From assembly GCA_020638995.1 (NCBI GenBank), contig JACKHM010000005.1, forward strand, positions 310,001 to 374,000: a stretch of 64,000 nucleotides of DNA, read 5' to 3'. The DNA comes from Planctomycetaceae bacterium. GTDB lineage: Bacteria > Planctomycetota > Planctomycetia > Pirellulales > Pirellulaceae. A program made the translations under genes and the position numbers. A model generated the notes under the pieces. The model saw nothing but the letters and a program-made list of their open reading frames with translations, did no database searches and was not told the origin of the DNA. Below, in pieces: positions 7,570-17,600 of this stretch. Position 1 is the stretch's first letter; every line of letters starts with the position of its first letter.

Positions 7570-9079
7570 TGCCAAGTCGCGCCGCTCCGTCAGGCTAAGA
7601 TTCTCGTTATTGAATCTGTTGACGTTGACCGCGCTGATCGCGGTTGGAACAGCCATAAACTTGGCGTACCGAAAGAACCACTTGATGGTTCGGCAGCGTG
7701 ATGATTTGCTCTCTCTTTCCAGTCAATTGAAGATTGACAATAAAGACGAATTGGCTTCGTCCGAAATGCCGAGTGTGGCTTCCGACTTCCACTCGTGGAA
7801 CGTGCATGTCCCCAACGGACAGGCCTACGAGCTGCGACTGGGGATGGGTGCGGTTTCCGAAAATGGCATACCGCCGATTGTTGGTGGTGTGCGGATTTCC
7901 GCGGGACGACATCGGGTGACGCTTCACGCAGGCGATTCTCCGGGCGAAGAGTTTCGTTACGTCGTCTATGTAGACGGCAAGCAGGCGATTGACAAGAAGA
8001 TGGGCAGCGATTGGATGCCGGGTGGCTGGTCATCGGCCAGCGGTATAAGTTGGCCGCGCCAACCAAACCTCTCTCCTGCGCCGCTGCAACTTTTTTCAAG
8101 GAGCTACACACCAAGATATGACTTCGGAAAAGGACATCATTTCAACGGCCAAAGTGACGACTACTTGACTCGAATGGGATATCGACTGTGGATTGATCAC
8201 CAAGATCGCACGTACCCACCGACTTCGCCATTTGTGGGCTTTGGTCATTACCCCGGGTATCAGGGTATCGGCTTGCGAGACGGACTGCGGTACAGACAGT
8301 CGAATCGTCCGCCCTACGAGTGGACATTCACGCGACCGAATTTGGAAACCAACGATCCCGTGCTTCGAGTGGCCGCTGAGTTTTTTTTCAGCGACGGGAC
8401 GACTCTCTCAAGCCAAACCCAATCGTTTCAATCATGGCAACTTCGCAACGATGCGAGTGGAGAAAGCTCGCTGAACTGGCAAGTAGATCCGAAACAGTCC
8501 GTGTACTCAGCATTTCTACAAGCCAACCATAAGTCAGCCGATGTACCGCAGCCCGTTGTGGAGATGAAATGGGATGCGGGCAGGCCCGACGAGGTGGGGC
8601 TGCGAATTGCGGCCACTCCCGCGAACGACCGAATCAGCCGATGGCGGCTTCGCATCCTCGACGGAACCAAGCATCTGTGGCGAGAGTTGCAGATCGGCGA
8701 CAGGCGGATCGACGCGGACGAAGCAATTGATAAATCCGTGACCAAAACGTCCGACGCGACAGTCACGTTGGATCTTGGTCAAAACGTGACGGAGGACATT
8801 CATCTTCAATGGCAAACCGACGAAACATTGCCATTGCAGATATTGGAGCGAAGACAGAAACGGTACGCTGGCATGGGGCTTTACGAAGGACTACCGCTGA
8901 CGCTCGGAATTCAAATTCCATCTGCACTGAAACCTACTCTCACGGTAAACGTCGTCAAGGAGATCCCGAATGCTCTGGGCAACCCCTTACCCGGTGGCGC
9001 CATCTTTGATGAGATCCAGATGGACCTTGAAGCGGTGGGAGACGCTTGGATTTGGCTACAGGTAAAATCGAAAAAGTAG
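7562..9079 (+). CDS. Membrane-anchored hypothetical protein, larger partner
   Basis: 505 aa from ATG 7562, which overlaps the stop of the preceding gene. The N-terminus RRSVRLRFSLLNLLTLTALI is a basic-plus-hydrophobic segment typical of planctomycete single-helix anchored proteins; a heptad-like stretch (RQRDDLLSLSSQLKIDNKDE) follows. The rest is beta-rich and predicted outside the membrane (HVPNGQAYELRLGMGAVSEN, TVTLDLGQNVTEDIHLQW). No catalytic motif is recognised. Tight coupling with the smaller upstream paralogue suggests a shared complex or sequential roles at the cell envelope. Confidence 0.75.
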   Translation: MSDAKSRRSVRLRFSLLNLLTLTALIAVGTAINLAYRKNHLMVRQRDDLLSLSSQLKIDNKDELASSEMPSVASDFHSWNVHVPNGQAYELRLGMGAVSENGIPPIVGGVRISAGRHRVTLHAGDSPGEEFRYVVYVDGKQAIDKKMGSDWMPGGWSSASGISWPRQPNLSPAPLQLFSRSYTPRYDFGKGHHFNGQSDDYLTRMGYRLWIDHQDRTYPPTSPFVGFGHYPGYQGIGLRDGLRYRQSNRPPYEWTFTRPNLETNDPVLRVAAEFFFSDGTTLSSQTQSFQSWQLRNDASGESSLNWQVDPKQSVYSAFLQANHKSADVPQPVVEMKWDAGRPDEVGLRIAATPANDRISRWRLRILDGTKHLWRELQIGDRRIDADEAIDKSVTKTSDATVTLDLGQNVTEDIHLQWQTDETLPLQILERRQKRYAGMGLYEGLPLTLGIQIPSALKPTLTVNVVKEIPNALGNPLPGGAIFDEIQMDLEAVGDAWIWLQVKSKK

Positions 9080-9979
9080 AATGACGGGATGCACATATGA
9101 ACGAAACACACTCTCCCCATGCTCACTGATCCTGGAACCGTCGCCGAAAACACGTGCGGATTAGCGCGACAAAAGTCCATAGATGTCAGCGCACACAGGC
9201 GGGCATGTCCATGGGCAGTTTTGCGATCCCCACGAAACACGCTGGTCGACAATTGGTCTTCTCGAGCGCCACGATCATGTGCTGACTCGGAGGTTACATC
9301 GGTTGAACGCAAGAAGGCCTTCCTACTACCCCTATTTGCATCTATGCACGGTGTCAGGCAATGGCAAATCTGACCCGCATAACGCAAGACGAAATGGGAG
9401 GCATCATGGACACGCGGCTTCGAATGTCATGAACGGCTCTCGCTCGCTGGAGTTGTCCGCTTCTTGACGCAGATCGTTTACTTGTCGGCCCGACGCGACT
9501 TCTCCGACGCGAATCAGGCCGTTTCTGCAATAATTCTCGCAAAGGACGGTTCGTCCTGTAAACGCACTCATTCTCAATTAACTAAGGAACACGGGAAAAA
9601 CAACTTCGCTATATCTTCTGCTAATCATCCCACGGAGTGTGATGGCTACTTTGGTTTCGCCGAAGTTATTTTTCCCGTGTTCCTAAGCGTCGACACTAGT
9701 GTCGACGTGCCGGTAGCGTGTAACCAAACCTTCACCACGCGGGATTCTGCCAGTTTGCACAATGCAGGGCGTCCACGTTTTAGGTGTCAATCGTCCACGC
9801 CCTGATGGGTATGCTGTTTGCCTTTACCGTTGAGGCGTTCGGATTGGAATGTTGGATTTCATCCTGTTGTTCGACACTCGAATGAGTCTCTTACCGCCCA
9901 GAGAGACGTGAGGGTGAAGTGATGAATATGATCCGAAATGTATGCTGTCTCGTCTTTCTCATCGCACTGGTGTCCGCCG
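9080..9979. other. Gene-poor stretch holding duplicated element copy 2
   Basis: No intact gene is supported. It contains the second copy of the degenerate element (9196-9562). It also has an inverted repeat with TAAGGAACACGGGAAAAA near 9581-9598 and its complement TTTTTCCCGTGTTCCTAA ... near 9669-9686, which would fold into a long imperfect stem around about 70 bases. Confidence 0.45.
9196..9562 (+). repeat. Duplicated degenerate element, copy 2
   Basis: Diverged direct copy of 2560-2925, about 6.6 kb away in the same orientation. It keeps the frames STIGLLERHDHVLTRRLHRL and ITQDEMGGIMDTRLR. The second frame is cut by a one-base deletion relative to copy 1 (CTTCGAATGTCATG against CTTCGAATTGTCATG). 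The intervening 6.6 kb includes the peroxidase fusion and the anchored gene pair. Confidence 0.55.
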
Positions 9980-10175
9980 GGCCGTTGCGTGCCCAGCCAA
10001 TACCAAAACTCCTTCGGTTGTGAGTGGATCCAGTCGGTAATCCCCGAGTACCCTCTCATCCCACACGCCAGAACAGATACGATCGAGGCCAGCATGGCCT
10101 CTAAACAATGGCGTCGTCCCTGGCGCCCGCGTGGATCGGGAATTCGCTGAAGAAAGACCAGCAGACTCCCTGCAG
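9980..10175 (-). pseudogene. ISAs1-family transposase remnant (N-terminal domain)
   Basis: Minus-strand residues SLLVFLQRIPDPRGRQGRRH, then LEAMLASIVSVLACGMRGYS and ITDWIHSQPKEFWYWLG, match the N-terminal DDE_Tnp_1-associated domain of ISAs1-type transposases. After GTQRP the similarity ends and no DDE catalytic domain follows, so only a fragment survives. It lies beside the WD40 gene and may have helped trim that gene's 5' end. Confidence 0.7.
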
Positions 10176-10328
10176 GTGCAGGTTGCAAAGTGATACCTCC
10201 GTGAAGAAAGGACTCCGTACCAAACCATCGCAGTATTACGCAATAGTCCCAGCATGGAAAATCCAAAAGCCGTGGGTTGTGCCAGGGATTGTTTTGGCGC
10301 ACTGGCTGCGACCGGTTATTCTTTACGA

Positions 10329-11231
10329 ATGCCATTGCCACACGAACCTATTCGCAGCTTTCGCCATCCCAACGCCGTGTATGACGCGTCGTTTTCGCCT
10401 GACGGCAAGCTGCTCGCCTCTGCGAGCCTAGACAACACTGCCAAGATCTGGGATCTCGCCAGTGGCTCGGAACTCCTGACGCTGCGAGGGCATGGGGATG
10501 GCGTTTGTACCGCAGCGTTTCTTCCAGAAGGTAAGAAGCTAGTCACGGCCAGTCTCGACAAGTCGTTGCGCATGTGGGACGTCACCAGCGGCGTCATATT
10601 GGCGACTTTTAGCGGACATCAACAGTATGTTGAGTGTATGTCCGTCTCGCCGGATGGGCAGTGGATGGCTTCGGGCGGATATGACAATGTTGTACGCGTG
10701 TGGGACGTCGCGGCAGGGTCGCAAAAGTTTGTGCTCACAGGGCACAGCGACGCGATCTACTGCGTCGCGTTCTCGGCCGACAGCAAGGTACTGGCATCAG
10801 GCAGCTATGATCAAACGATTTTGTTATGGGATGTAGGCAGCGGCAAACAGCTGGGAACGGTCGCAGGGCACAACGGCACGGTTGAAGGTATCGCTTTCGC
10901 GCCCGCGGGCGACCGATTCGCCACGGCAAGTGGCGATGGAAAGATTCGGATATGTGCCTCAACTTCGCGAGTCGTTGTTGCCGAGTTCGCAGGGCATCCT
11001 AACTTTGCCAAGTGCGTCGCGTACTCACCCCACGGCAAATGGCTGGCATCGGGTGGACGTGATGGGAAAGTGTTGATCTGGGATGTCACAACGGGCGAGC
11101 GTCTGGCAGAGATCGACGCTCACAACAATTCCGTTTACTCCGTCGAGTTTTCGCAGGACGGGACTCGACTAGCCTCGGCCAGCTTCGATCGCACGATCAA
11201 GGTGTGGGCGTGCAAGGAGCTGATTGGCTGA
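10329..11231 (+). CDS. WD40-repeat protein (seven-bladed propeller)
   Basis: 300 aa from ATG 10329; the frame is open back to 10254 but similarity begins near HPNAVYDASFSPDGKLLAS. Seven successive WD40 units are visible, each of the type FSPDGKLLASASLDNTAKIW followed by a GH dipeptide. Repeat 5 is degenerate at its end (KIRICAS instead of a WD). Seven units close one beta propeller, which serves as a protein-interaction scaffold. In planctomycetes such propellers are often the C-terminal half of protein kinases or of c-type cytochrome proteins. The absence of any N-terminal domain, signal peptide or Shine-Dalgarno, with an IS remnant just upstream, suggests a truncated ancestor. Confidence 0.75.
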   Translation: MPLPHEPIRSFRHPNAVYDASFSPDGKLLASASLDNTAKIWDLASGSELLTLRGHGDGVCTAAFLPEGKKLVTASLDKSLRMWDVTSGVILATFSGHQQYVECMSVSPDGQWMASGGYDNVVRVWDVAAGSQKFVLTGHSDAIYCVAFSADSKVLASGSYDQTILLWDVGSGKQLGTVAGHNGTVEGIAFAPAGDRFATASGDGKIRICASTSRVVVAEFAGHPNFAKCVAYSPHGKWLASGGRDGKVLIWDVTTGERLAEIDAHNNSVYSVEFSQDGTRLASASFDRTIKVWACKELIG

Positions 11232-11330
11232 TTCTGCGGTTTTTCCAAATTGCATGGGATAACTATCGATGCGCGGGGACATACTTACAGAAGCTGTCAG
11301 GTGCTCGGGATCAGGTGAATTGGCGGGAAC

Positions 11331-11570
11331 GTGAAAGTGGAGCGAATCGACAGTCAGTCGCTGCAAACGCTGATCGATTCGCATGGTGCCGCGCTTAAAT
11401 TGTATGCCCGCCAGTGGTGTCATACGCCGGACGATGCCTTGCAGGAGGCGTTGATTGAGCTGCTGCGTCAACATCCAGCGCCAGATCATCCGGCGGCGTG
11501 GCTCTTCACAACAATTCGCCGCCGCGCGATGAGCGGCACGAGCAAACGGGCATTCAGATTCAGACCATGA
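11331..11570 (+). pseudogene. Truncated ECF sigma factor (region 2 only)
   Basis: 79 codons reading SLQTLIDSHGAALKLYARQW, CHTPDDALQEALIELLRQHP and AAWLFTTIRRRAM, the pattern of ECF sigma-70 region 2. After RRRAM the frame soon stops at TGA 11568-11570, and region 4, needed for -35 recognition, is absent. In the +1 frame the next residues read RDERHEQT and run straight into the following gene. One deletion therefore probably removed the sigma 3' half and the next gene's 5' end. The stop overlaps an ATG (ATGA) of the downstream frame. Confidence 0.65.
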
Positions 11571-12964
11571 CGATGACTCTGCACGCGCGAGCGGAGCCTG
11601 CTCCAGCCTTGAAGTACCGGTTGCTTTCTGATGATTTTGACCTGCTGGACGGAAACGCCGCGACCTATTACCTCAAGGCCCAGGGGTTCTTTGAACAGAA
11701 TCCGGCGCGCCGACGATTGGATGAGATTCACGCAGCGGCCCGCGAGAGTGCTCGCCGCGATGGCAAGTCATCCAGCGATTATCCGCCGTATGGTTGGTTG
11801 GACATGACTCCAAACGAGTTGCCGGTCGACGAGGTTAAAGAGTTCCTGACGCTTCTTTCATTTCAACCGATGTACCTTCGGGAAGCGGCAAAGCAAAGGC
11901 AATTGAGTTTTGACCGAAACATCCGGAATGTCGAAGACCCGATTTATTACCTGCTGCCCGAAGTTCAATCCATGCGTGAAATCGCAAGGATGCAGCGGCT
12001 TCGTTGCCGTGTCGCCATTGCCGAGGGTCGCGTTGACGATGCAATTGAGATCTTGGGGCAACAATATGCTATGGGCCGCCACCTGGGTCAGGATGATTTT
12101 ATCGTTACGACGTTGGTTGGTTTGGCCGTATCGAGCCTCGCTTGGGATGACGCGCTGTATTTGGTCCCGCATCCGGATGCACCGAATTTGTATTGGGCCT
12201 ACGCGACACTGCCGCAACCGCTGGTGGACGTTCGTCATGCGTTGAGCGTCGAGCGTCAGTTTCTGAACCTGCAATTGAAAGCTCTGCAAGAAGCCGACGA
12301 AACGCCACGGTCGGTCGGCTACTGGCAAGACTTACTCGATCGAATCATTCCACAAATCGGCAGCTTGGCGGGCGACTTTGGGCTGCCCGAGAACGATCCG
12401 GGAGCGACCCGAGCCATACTCGTCGGATACATAGCCGCGGCATATCCAGGTGCGAAGCAGTATTTGCTCGATGAGTGCGGTATATCGCCTGAGCAGGTTG
12501 AAGCCTATCCGACAGCACAGGTTGTCTTTCTAGCCATGGTTCGCTTCTACGAAGCGACTCGCGATGATTACTTCAAGTGGGCGAACTTGCCGTACTGGCA
12601 AACTGCGGATCGAGTCACTCGAACGCGTATTGACAACAACCTGCGAACGAAGCTTGATCGGGTTGGTTGGATTTCGCTGCCAACAGACATCCTGTTGCCG
12701 GCTGTTCATCAAGTGCAACTAGCTGTCGCTCGTAATCAACAGGGCATCGCGTTAATCCAAACTGTGGAAGCGATCCGAATGTACGGTGCCCAAAACGAAG
12801 GCAAGCTGCCAAAGACGCTCGACGATTTGCCGGTACCTGCCCCGATGGAACCAATCACTGGACAACCACTCGACTACGAATACCACGAAGACCACGCTGT
12901 ACTGAGCGGTCACGAAGTAAGAGGGTTGCAGTACCGATTGGTTTTGAGATTTGCCAAAGAGTAG
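11567..12964 (+). CDS. Planctomycete hypothetical protein, N-terminus probably lost
   Basis: 465 aa from ATG 11567; the frame is open back to 11498 through sequence that belongs to the truncated sigma gene. The body is alpha-helical, reminiscent of tetratricopeptide-like packing (REIARMQRLRCRVAIAEGRV, DAIEILGQQYAMGRHLGQDD). It ends with a conserved-looking block (NQQGIALIQTVEAIRMYGAQ, LPKTLDDLPVPAPMEPITGQ) that resembles a pilin-like or type II secretion-associated tail. Proteins of this plan normally begin with a signal peptide before a segment like EPAPALKYRLLSD; here none is present. It may no longer be exported. Confidence 0.65.
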   Translation: MTMTLHARAEPAPALKYRLLSDDFDLLDGNAATYYLKAQGFFEQNPARRRLDEIHAAARESARRDGKSSSDYPPYGWLDMTPNELPVDEVKEFLTLLSFQPMYLREAAKQRQLSFDRNIRNVEDPIYYLLPEVQSMREIARMQRLRCRVAIAEGRVDDAIEILGQQYAMGRHLGQDDFIVTTLVGLAVSSLAWDDALYLVPHPDAPNLYWAYATLPQPLVDVRHALSVERQFLNLQLKALQEADETPRSVGYWQDLLDRIIPQIGSLAGDFGLPENDPGATRAILVGYIAAAYPGAKQYLLDECGISPEQVEAYPTAQVVFLAMVRFYEATRDDYFKWANLPYWQTADRVTRTRIDNNLRTKLDRVGWISLPTDILLPAVHQVQLAVARNQQGIALIQTVEAIRMYGAQNEGKLPKTLDDLPVPAPMEPITGQPLDYEYHEDHAVLSGHEVRGLQYRLVLRFAKE

Positions 12965-13173
12965 CCTTCACGCTCCGCGTGATGAGCCGTGCTCGTTGGA
13001 GTCCATCGAAACGTCGTGTCCCTTGTCATTTTAAGTCGATCCCGTGGGCTTATCACTAGTCCTTAAACAAGCGAAGCCCCCTGCACGATTCGCGGTTAGC
13101 GCATAAAAATACTCGAAAATCCCCAGCGAATCGCGTGATTCTGGTGTGGTGCCGTTTCCGCGACTCGCCAGTT

Positions 13174-13980
13174 ATGGAGGACTTTCGAGTGAACACGAGG
13201 ATACGCCCCGCAGCCGGTTCTCGCAAGCACGGCGCTCGTTGTCACGAAGCTTGGCGGAAGCAGTGGCAACGGCGTCAGCGACGAATTGCCCGGCGACTCG
13301 ACAAGCAACACCGGGAGCCGAATGACGGCCTCAGTGGTGAACGGCCCGTGCTGCAAGGCGCGAACGTGCAGTGCGTGATGGGCGAACGTCAGTGTGGCAC
13401 CGCGTATGGCGGCGTGGCCGTCATGCACCAATTGGTCCGCGAGTTACAACTGGCTGAAGCGATCGACCAACGGTTGCAGTTATTGAAGTGGCACAAGCCT
13501 TACCATGAATCGGATCATGTCTTGAACTTCGCCTATAACGCCTTGTGTGATGGAACGTGTTTGGAAGACATGGAATTGCGTCGCACGGACGAGGCCTATC
13601 TGGATGGATTGGGCGCACGGCGGACTCCTGATCCGACCACTGCCGGAGACTTCTGCCGAAGATTTGAAGAACACGATGTTCGCACCTTGATGGAAGTCTT
13701 CGATGAGACGCGCCTCAAAGTTTGGCAGCGCCAGCCCGCGGAGTTCTTTGCAGAAGCACAGATCGATATGGACGGCACGTTGGTCGAGACCGGCGCCGAA
13801 AAGATGCAAGGCATCGATATCTCCTACAACGGCGTGTGGGGTTATCATCCGCTGGTCGTTTCGCTGGCGAATACAGGCGAGGTGCTGTCGGTTGTGAATC
13901 GCAGCGGTAACCGACCAAGTCACGAAGGTGCCGCCGCCGAAGCTGACAAGGCGATCGCTGTCTGTCGGCGAGCAGGCTTG
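13174..13980 (+). pseudogene. IS1380-family transposase, 3' truncated
   Basis: Residues YHESDHVLNFAYNALCDGTC, LEDMELRRTDEAYLDGLGA, RTPDPTTAGDFCRRF, DMDGTLVETGAEKMQGIDIS and GYHPLVVSLANTGEVLSVVN are characteristic of IS1380-type DDE transposases. Similarity stops after DKAIAVCRRAG. The region that should follow is replaced by unrelated sequence, including a 29-codon frame at 13998-14087 (MFRTDVAPVLLLRLFQKGDG...) from another, unidentified gene. The transposase is therefore inactive. The chosen start (ATG 13174) is approximate. Confidence 0.75.
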
Positions 13981-14150
13981 CTGACGGCAGCGTTACCATG
14001 TTTCGCACCGATGTCGCGCCCGTGCTCCTACTGCGATTGTTCCAAAAGGGCGACGGCAACCCGCTCTCGTGGGACGAACTTCGCTAGCCGCTTCGGCTTG
14101 GGATGCCAGCTATCTCCGGGACGAGATCGCTTTCAAAGTCTCCCTTGACT

Positions 14151-14196
14151 CAAGGACAGATGTACTTGTACACTCTCGCACGTACATTTGTCCTTG
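14151..14196. promoter_or_regulatory. Probable BlaI-type operator upstream of blaI
   Basis: Fifteen-base arms CAAGGACAGATGTAC (14151-14165) and GTACATTTGTCCTTG (14182-14196) are complementary at 14 of 15 positions, 16 bases apart. A second dyad, TGTAC-TT-GTACA, overlaps the left arm (14161-14172). TACA/TGTA half-sites are the known core of BlaI/MecI operators. It lies 17 bases before the blaI start and overlaps the expected promoter and leader, as for an autorepressor. Confidence 0.65.
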
Positions 14197-14212
14197 AAAG
14201 GAGTCGAGAGCC

Positions 14213-14578
14213 ATGGCTGAACGGCCGGCATTGTCAAAGGGCGAGATGGAGGTGGCACGGGTGCTCTGGGAGCTGGGGAGTGCCAGCGTGCGACAGGTCC
14301 ATGATGCCCTCGCCGATGTTCGCAAGACGGATTTCACGACGGTGCAAACGTACCTGAGGCGATTGGAAACGAAGGGCTACGCGAATGCCAAGCTCGACGG
14401 GCGGGTACGCGTCTACACGCCCCGTGTGAAGCCTCGAACTGTCATTCGCGAAACTGTAGATGATCTGATCGACCGGTTGTTCGGTGGCGAAGCCATGCCG
14501 CTGATGAAGCATCTAATCGAAGACCGTGGCATCAACGAAGACGATTTGACGCAGCTACGAAAGCTGTTGGACAGGTAG
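14213..14578 (+). CDS. blaI: BlaI/MecI/CopY-family transcriptional repressor
   Basis: 121 aa with Shine-Dalgarno GAAAGGAG upstream. The winged helix is plain: LSKGEMEVARVLWELGSASV, VHDALADVRKTDFTTVQTYL, RRLETKGYANAKLDGRVRVY. The C-terminal ~40 residues (TVIRETVDDLIDRLFGGEA) form the dimerisation and cleavage region. In this family a membrane M56 metalloprotease relieves repression by cleaving the repressor; the next gene encodes such a protease 54 bases downstream, so the pair forms a sensor-repressor module. The dyad just upstream is the likely autoregulatory site. The regulated target is not evident, as no beta-lactamase is present. Confidence 0.9.
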   Translation: MAERPALSKGEMEVARVLWELGSASVRQVHDALADVRKTDFTTVQTYLRRLETKGYANAKLDGRVRVYTPRVKPRTVIRETVDDLIDRLFGGEAMPLMKHLIEDRGINEDDLTQLRKLLDR

Positions 14579-14632
14579 TTGTTTGGCTTTGAAGCATGGC
14601 GTTATCGCGCGGTAGCGCGGGAGTAGATAAGC

Positions 14633-17600
14633 ATGGATTTTGCATGGATGGCATTTTCACAGACATGGCAAGTCACGTTCCTCGTCATCTTGGTGCTTGT
14701 GATAACGCGGTTGTTTGCGAAAAATCGGCCGCACCTGGCATATATGCTGTGGCTGGTGGTTCTGATCAAATGCGTAGCCCCGCCATTCTGGAGCAGTCCG
14801 ACCAGCGCGTTCACTTGGTTGCAGACGGCGATGTCCGCCGAGGACACGCTCGAACCCGACAGATTCTTGTTCGTGAACTATTCCCGGTTGGGCATCAATA
14901 TCGACACAAGCCAGGAACCCTTGCCTGACGTAAACCGTGTGCTCGTTACCTTACCGCCAAGTGATTTCCAGTCGGCTGAGGCAGTCGCGGTCGCACCGTA
15001 CGAATCGCCACGGATCGAGTGGTCGTACATTCTGCTGGCGGTGTGGGGTACCGGATTCGGCGGTGCTTTGCTCGTTTCCGGGCTTCGATCTGCACGTTGC
15101 ATTCGGATGCTCCACAACACGCCGTCCGTCGATTCACCTGAATTGGAACGGCTACTCGCGCAACTTACCGTCAAACTCCGAGTGCGACGGCGTGTTCGCT
15201 TGCTCGTGACAACAAGCCGCGTAGGCCCCGCGGTCATTGGATTGCTGCGTCCGCTGATCGTCGTCCCCGAGATTGTTGTTCGCAACCGCGCGCCCGAGGA
15301 GTTGGAAGCCATTCTGGCTCACGAACTGATTCATGTTCGGCGCGGTGACCTGTGGCTTGGCCTGTTGCAAGTTTGTTCGAGGGCCGTTTGGTGGTTTTAT
15401 CCTTTGGTGTGGTGGGTCAATCGATTATCGACGCGACAAGCCGAACGCTGTTGTGACGAGGAAGTCATCGGTGAACTGCGTTGCGATCCACGGCGATACG
15501 CAAGCAGCTTGCTCGATATTTTAGAACTGAAGAGAACCTTGCAAACAATTCCCACCTTTCCGGGCATGAAGCCCGTCGAGGTCACCTCTGAGCGATTGGA
15601 GCGGATCATGAAACTTGGACAAGGATGTCACAAGCGTACGCCTCGATGGTGTTGGGCCGTCATGTTTGTCACGATCGCGGCGACGTTGCCGGGGGCAGCG
15701 TTCATCGCGGCTCAGGAGGAAGCCTATTCACCAGACCTATTCGTCGAGCCGGCCAGTGGCGGGCACCCTAGTATCGAGTCCATCGATCACACGGCCTCTC
15801 GACAGTCGGCGTCGTCCGCACCATTGTCTGTCGCAGCATATTCGTCCGATGCCATCATCGCAAAGCTGAAAGCGGAACTACAGTGCGACGATTCACAGGC
15901 GATGCAGGCCTTCGGCAATATGCTGGTTCAGCAATCGGGCTTGATCAACAAGGCAGTCCCGCTTCAGGATCGGTTGCGGATTCAGGGTCGCGCGATCCAC
16001 GTCGCTGCGAGTGACGAGGAACATGAGCGTCTGCGCGAAGCGGTCGAATGGCTGGAAGAATATCCCGTCGCTCTGCTCACGATTGAAATCAAGTTCATCT
16101 CGGTGCCTGAGCAACTCGTCGATAGGACAATTCACGATTGGCAATTGACTCCCGCCGACCTTGGCAACGAAGTCGCTCGTGAGCTACCGAATTATCATCA
16201 AGATTCGATCGATCGTCCCTTCCCCACAGATCAAGCGAAACCGCTCGCCAAGGCTGGCGTTAGCACAACCACGAACCTGCCGGCACTCTACAAGGTTTTA
16301 GACGCGAAGCCCGCGATGGACTTGCTCACCGACTTTCAAAAAGACAAACGCACGAAAGTTATCTCGGCACCAAAAGTGACGTTGTTCAGCGGGCAACCCG
16401 CAACGATCGCGGACGCGACACGACATCCGTTCGTCGTCGGATTGAAACCAAGTCGTGAAAATGCGAATTCAGTCGAGCCACAGATCCTAGTTGTCGAATG
16501 CGGTAACATCGTGCAAATCCGCCCACTGCTACGGAGCGATAACAACTTGTGGATCGATTACGATGTAAAAGTCTCACGGTTGGACGATGTAAGCCAGAGG
16601 GTTGTGCAGGTTGCAGGCCAAGACAACCCTCTCACGCTGCAAGTGCCCAAAGTCGTAACGGCTCGCATTGAGTCTGCCGTCGAATTCGAACCGGGCAAAA
16701 CTGTGGTCCTTGGCGGAGTTCCCGTAGGCGACGGCAGTCGGAACCAATTGGTTGTGATGCTCCAAGCTGTATGCGATGAGCATCCTCGAAACAACGCCAT
16801 TGAGATTCCAGAGCTACAAACTGGGGCGTTGATGTTTGGGACTGACATTGATTCAGACGTTGGGCTGGCGGGAACACTCTCCGTCGAGGACGGTGAGCAA
16901 GGAATCAAGAACGACACGGCCAATCGATATCCCGTGGTATACAATGTGGCCGATCTGATCGCCGAAGATTTGGAATCGATCACTCCGCCAAGTTTCACTC
17001 GCACTTCTGAAAATCGCATGGGGCACAACCTCAATCTGTTGGAATCCGTGATTCCGAAGCAAGTTGCCCCTGAGTCCTGGAAAGACAACGGGGGGCGAGG
17101 TGCAATCGAAGCTTTCCCGACAAACCTGAGTCTTGTCGTGTCGCAGTCCGAGGAGGGACATCGGCAATTGAGAGTGTTTTTGCACGATCTCCGCACGCAG
17201 CTAAAGTTGCCAAGCTCTCAGACGTTTTCTCCAGCACGCAAACTGTCCGCGACTCGCTCCAGAAAACTGGTGAATAGGATCTACAATGTCGCAGACCTGG
17301 TTATTCCGCTACCGAATTCCAATAGGCCGTCTGGCCGAGATGAGACTGAATTGCTGAGTACTACGGCTCCCGCGGACTTTAGCACTTTGACAGACCTCAT
17401 CACTTCGACCGTCGCGCCCGATTCCTGGCGTGTCGCGGGCGGAGCAGGACAGATTAAACCATTTTCGACCAACTTGAGCCTTTTGATTTTGCAAACTTCA
17501 GAAGTTCACGAACAAATCGTCGCGTTACTTCATCAGCTAAGGAGGCTGCAGGACGTTCAAGTCACGGTCGAAGCTCGGTTCTTTTGCGTGCCTACCGACC

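Noticed and set aside
13998..14087. 29-codon frame MFRTDVAPVLLLRLFQKGDG... after the IS1380 remnant
   Set aside because: Looks like a piece of some real gene but is too short to name or annotate.
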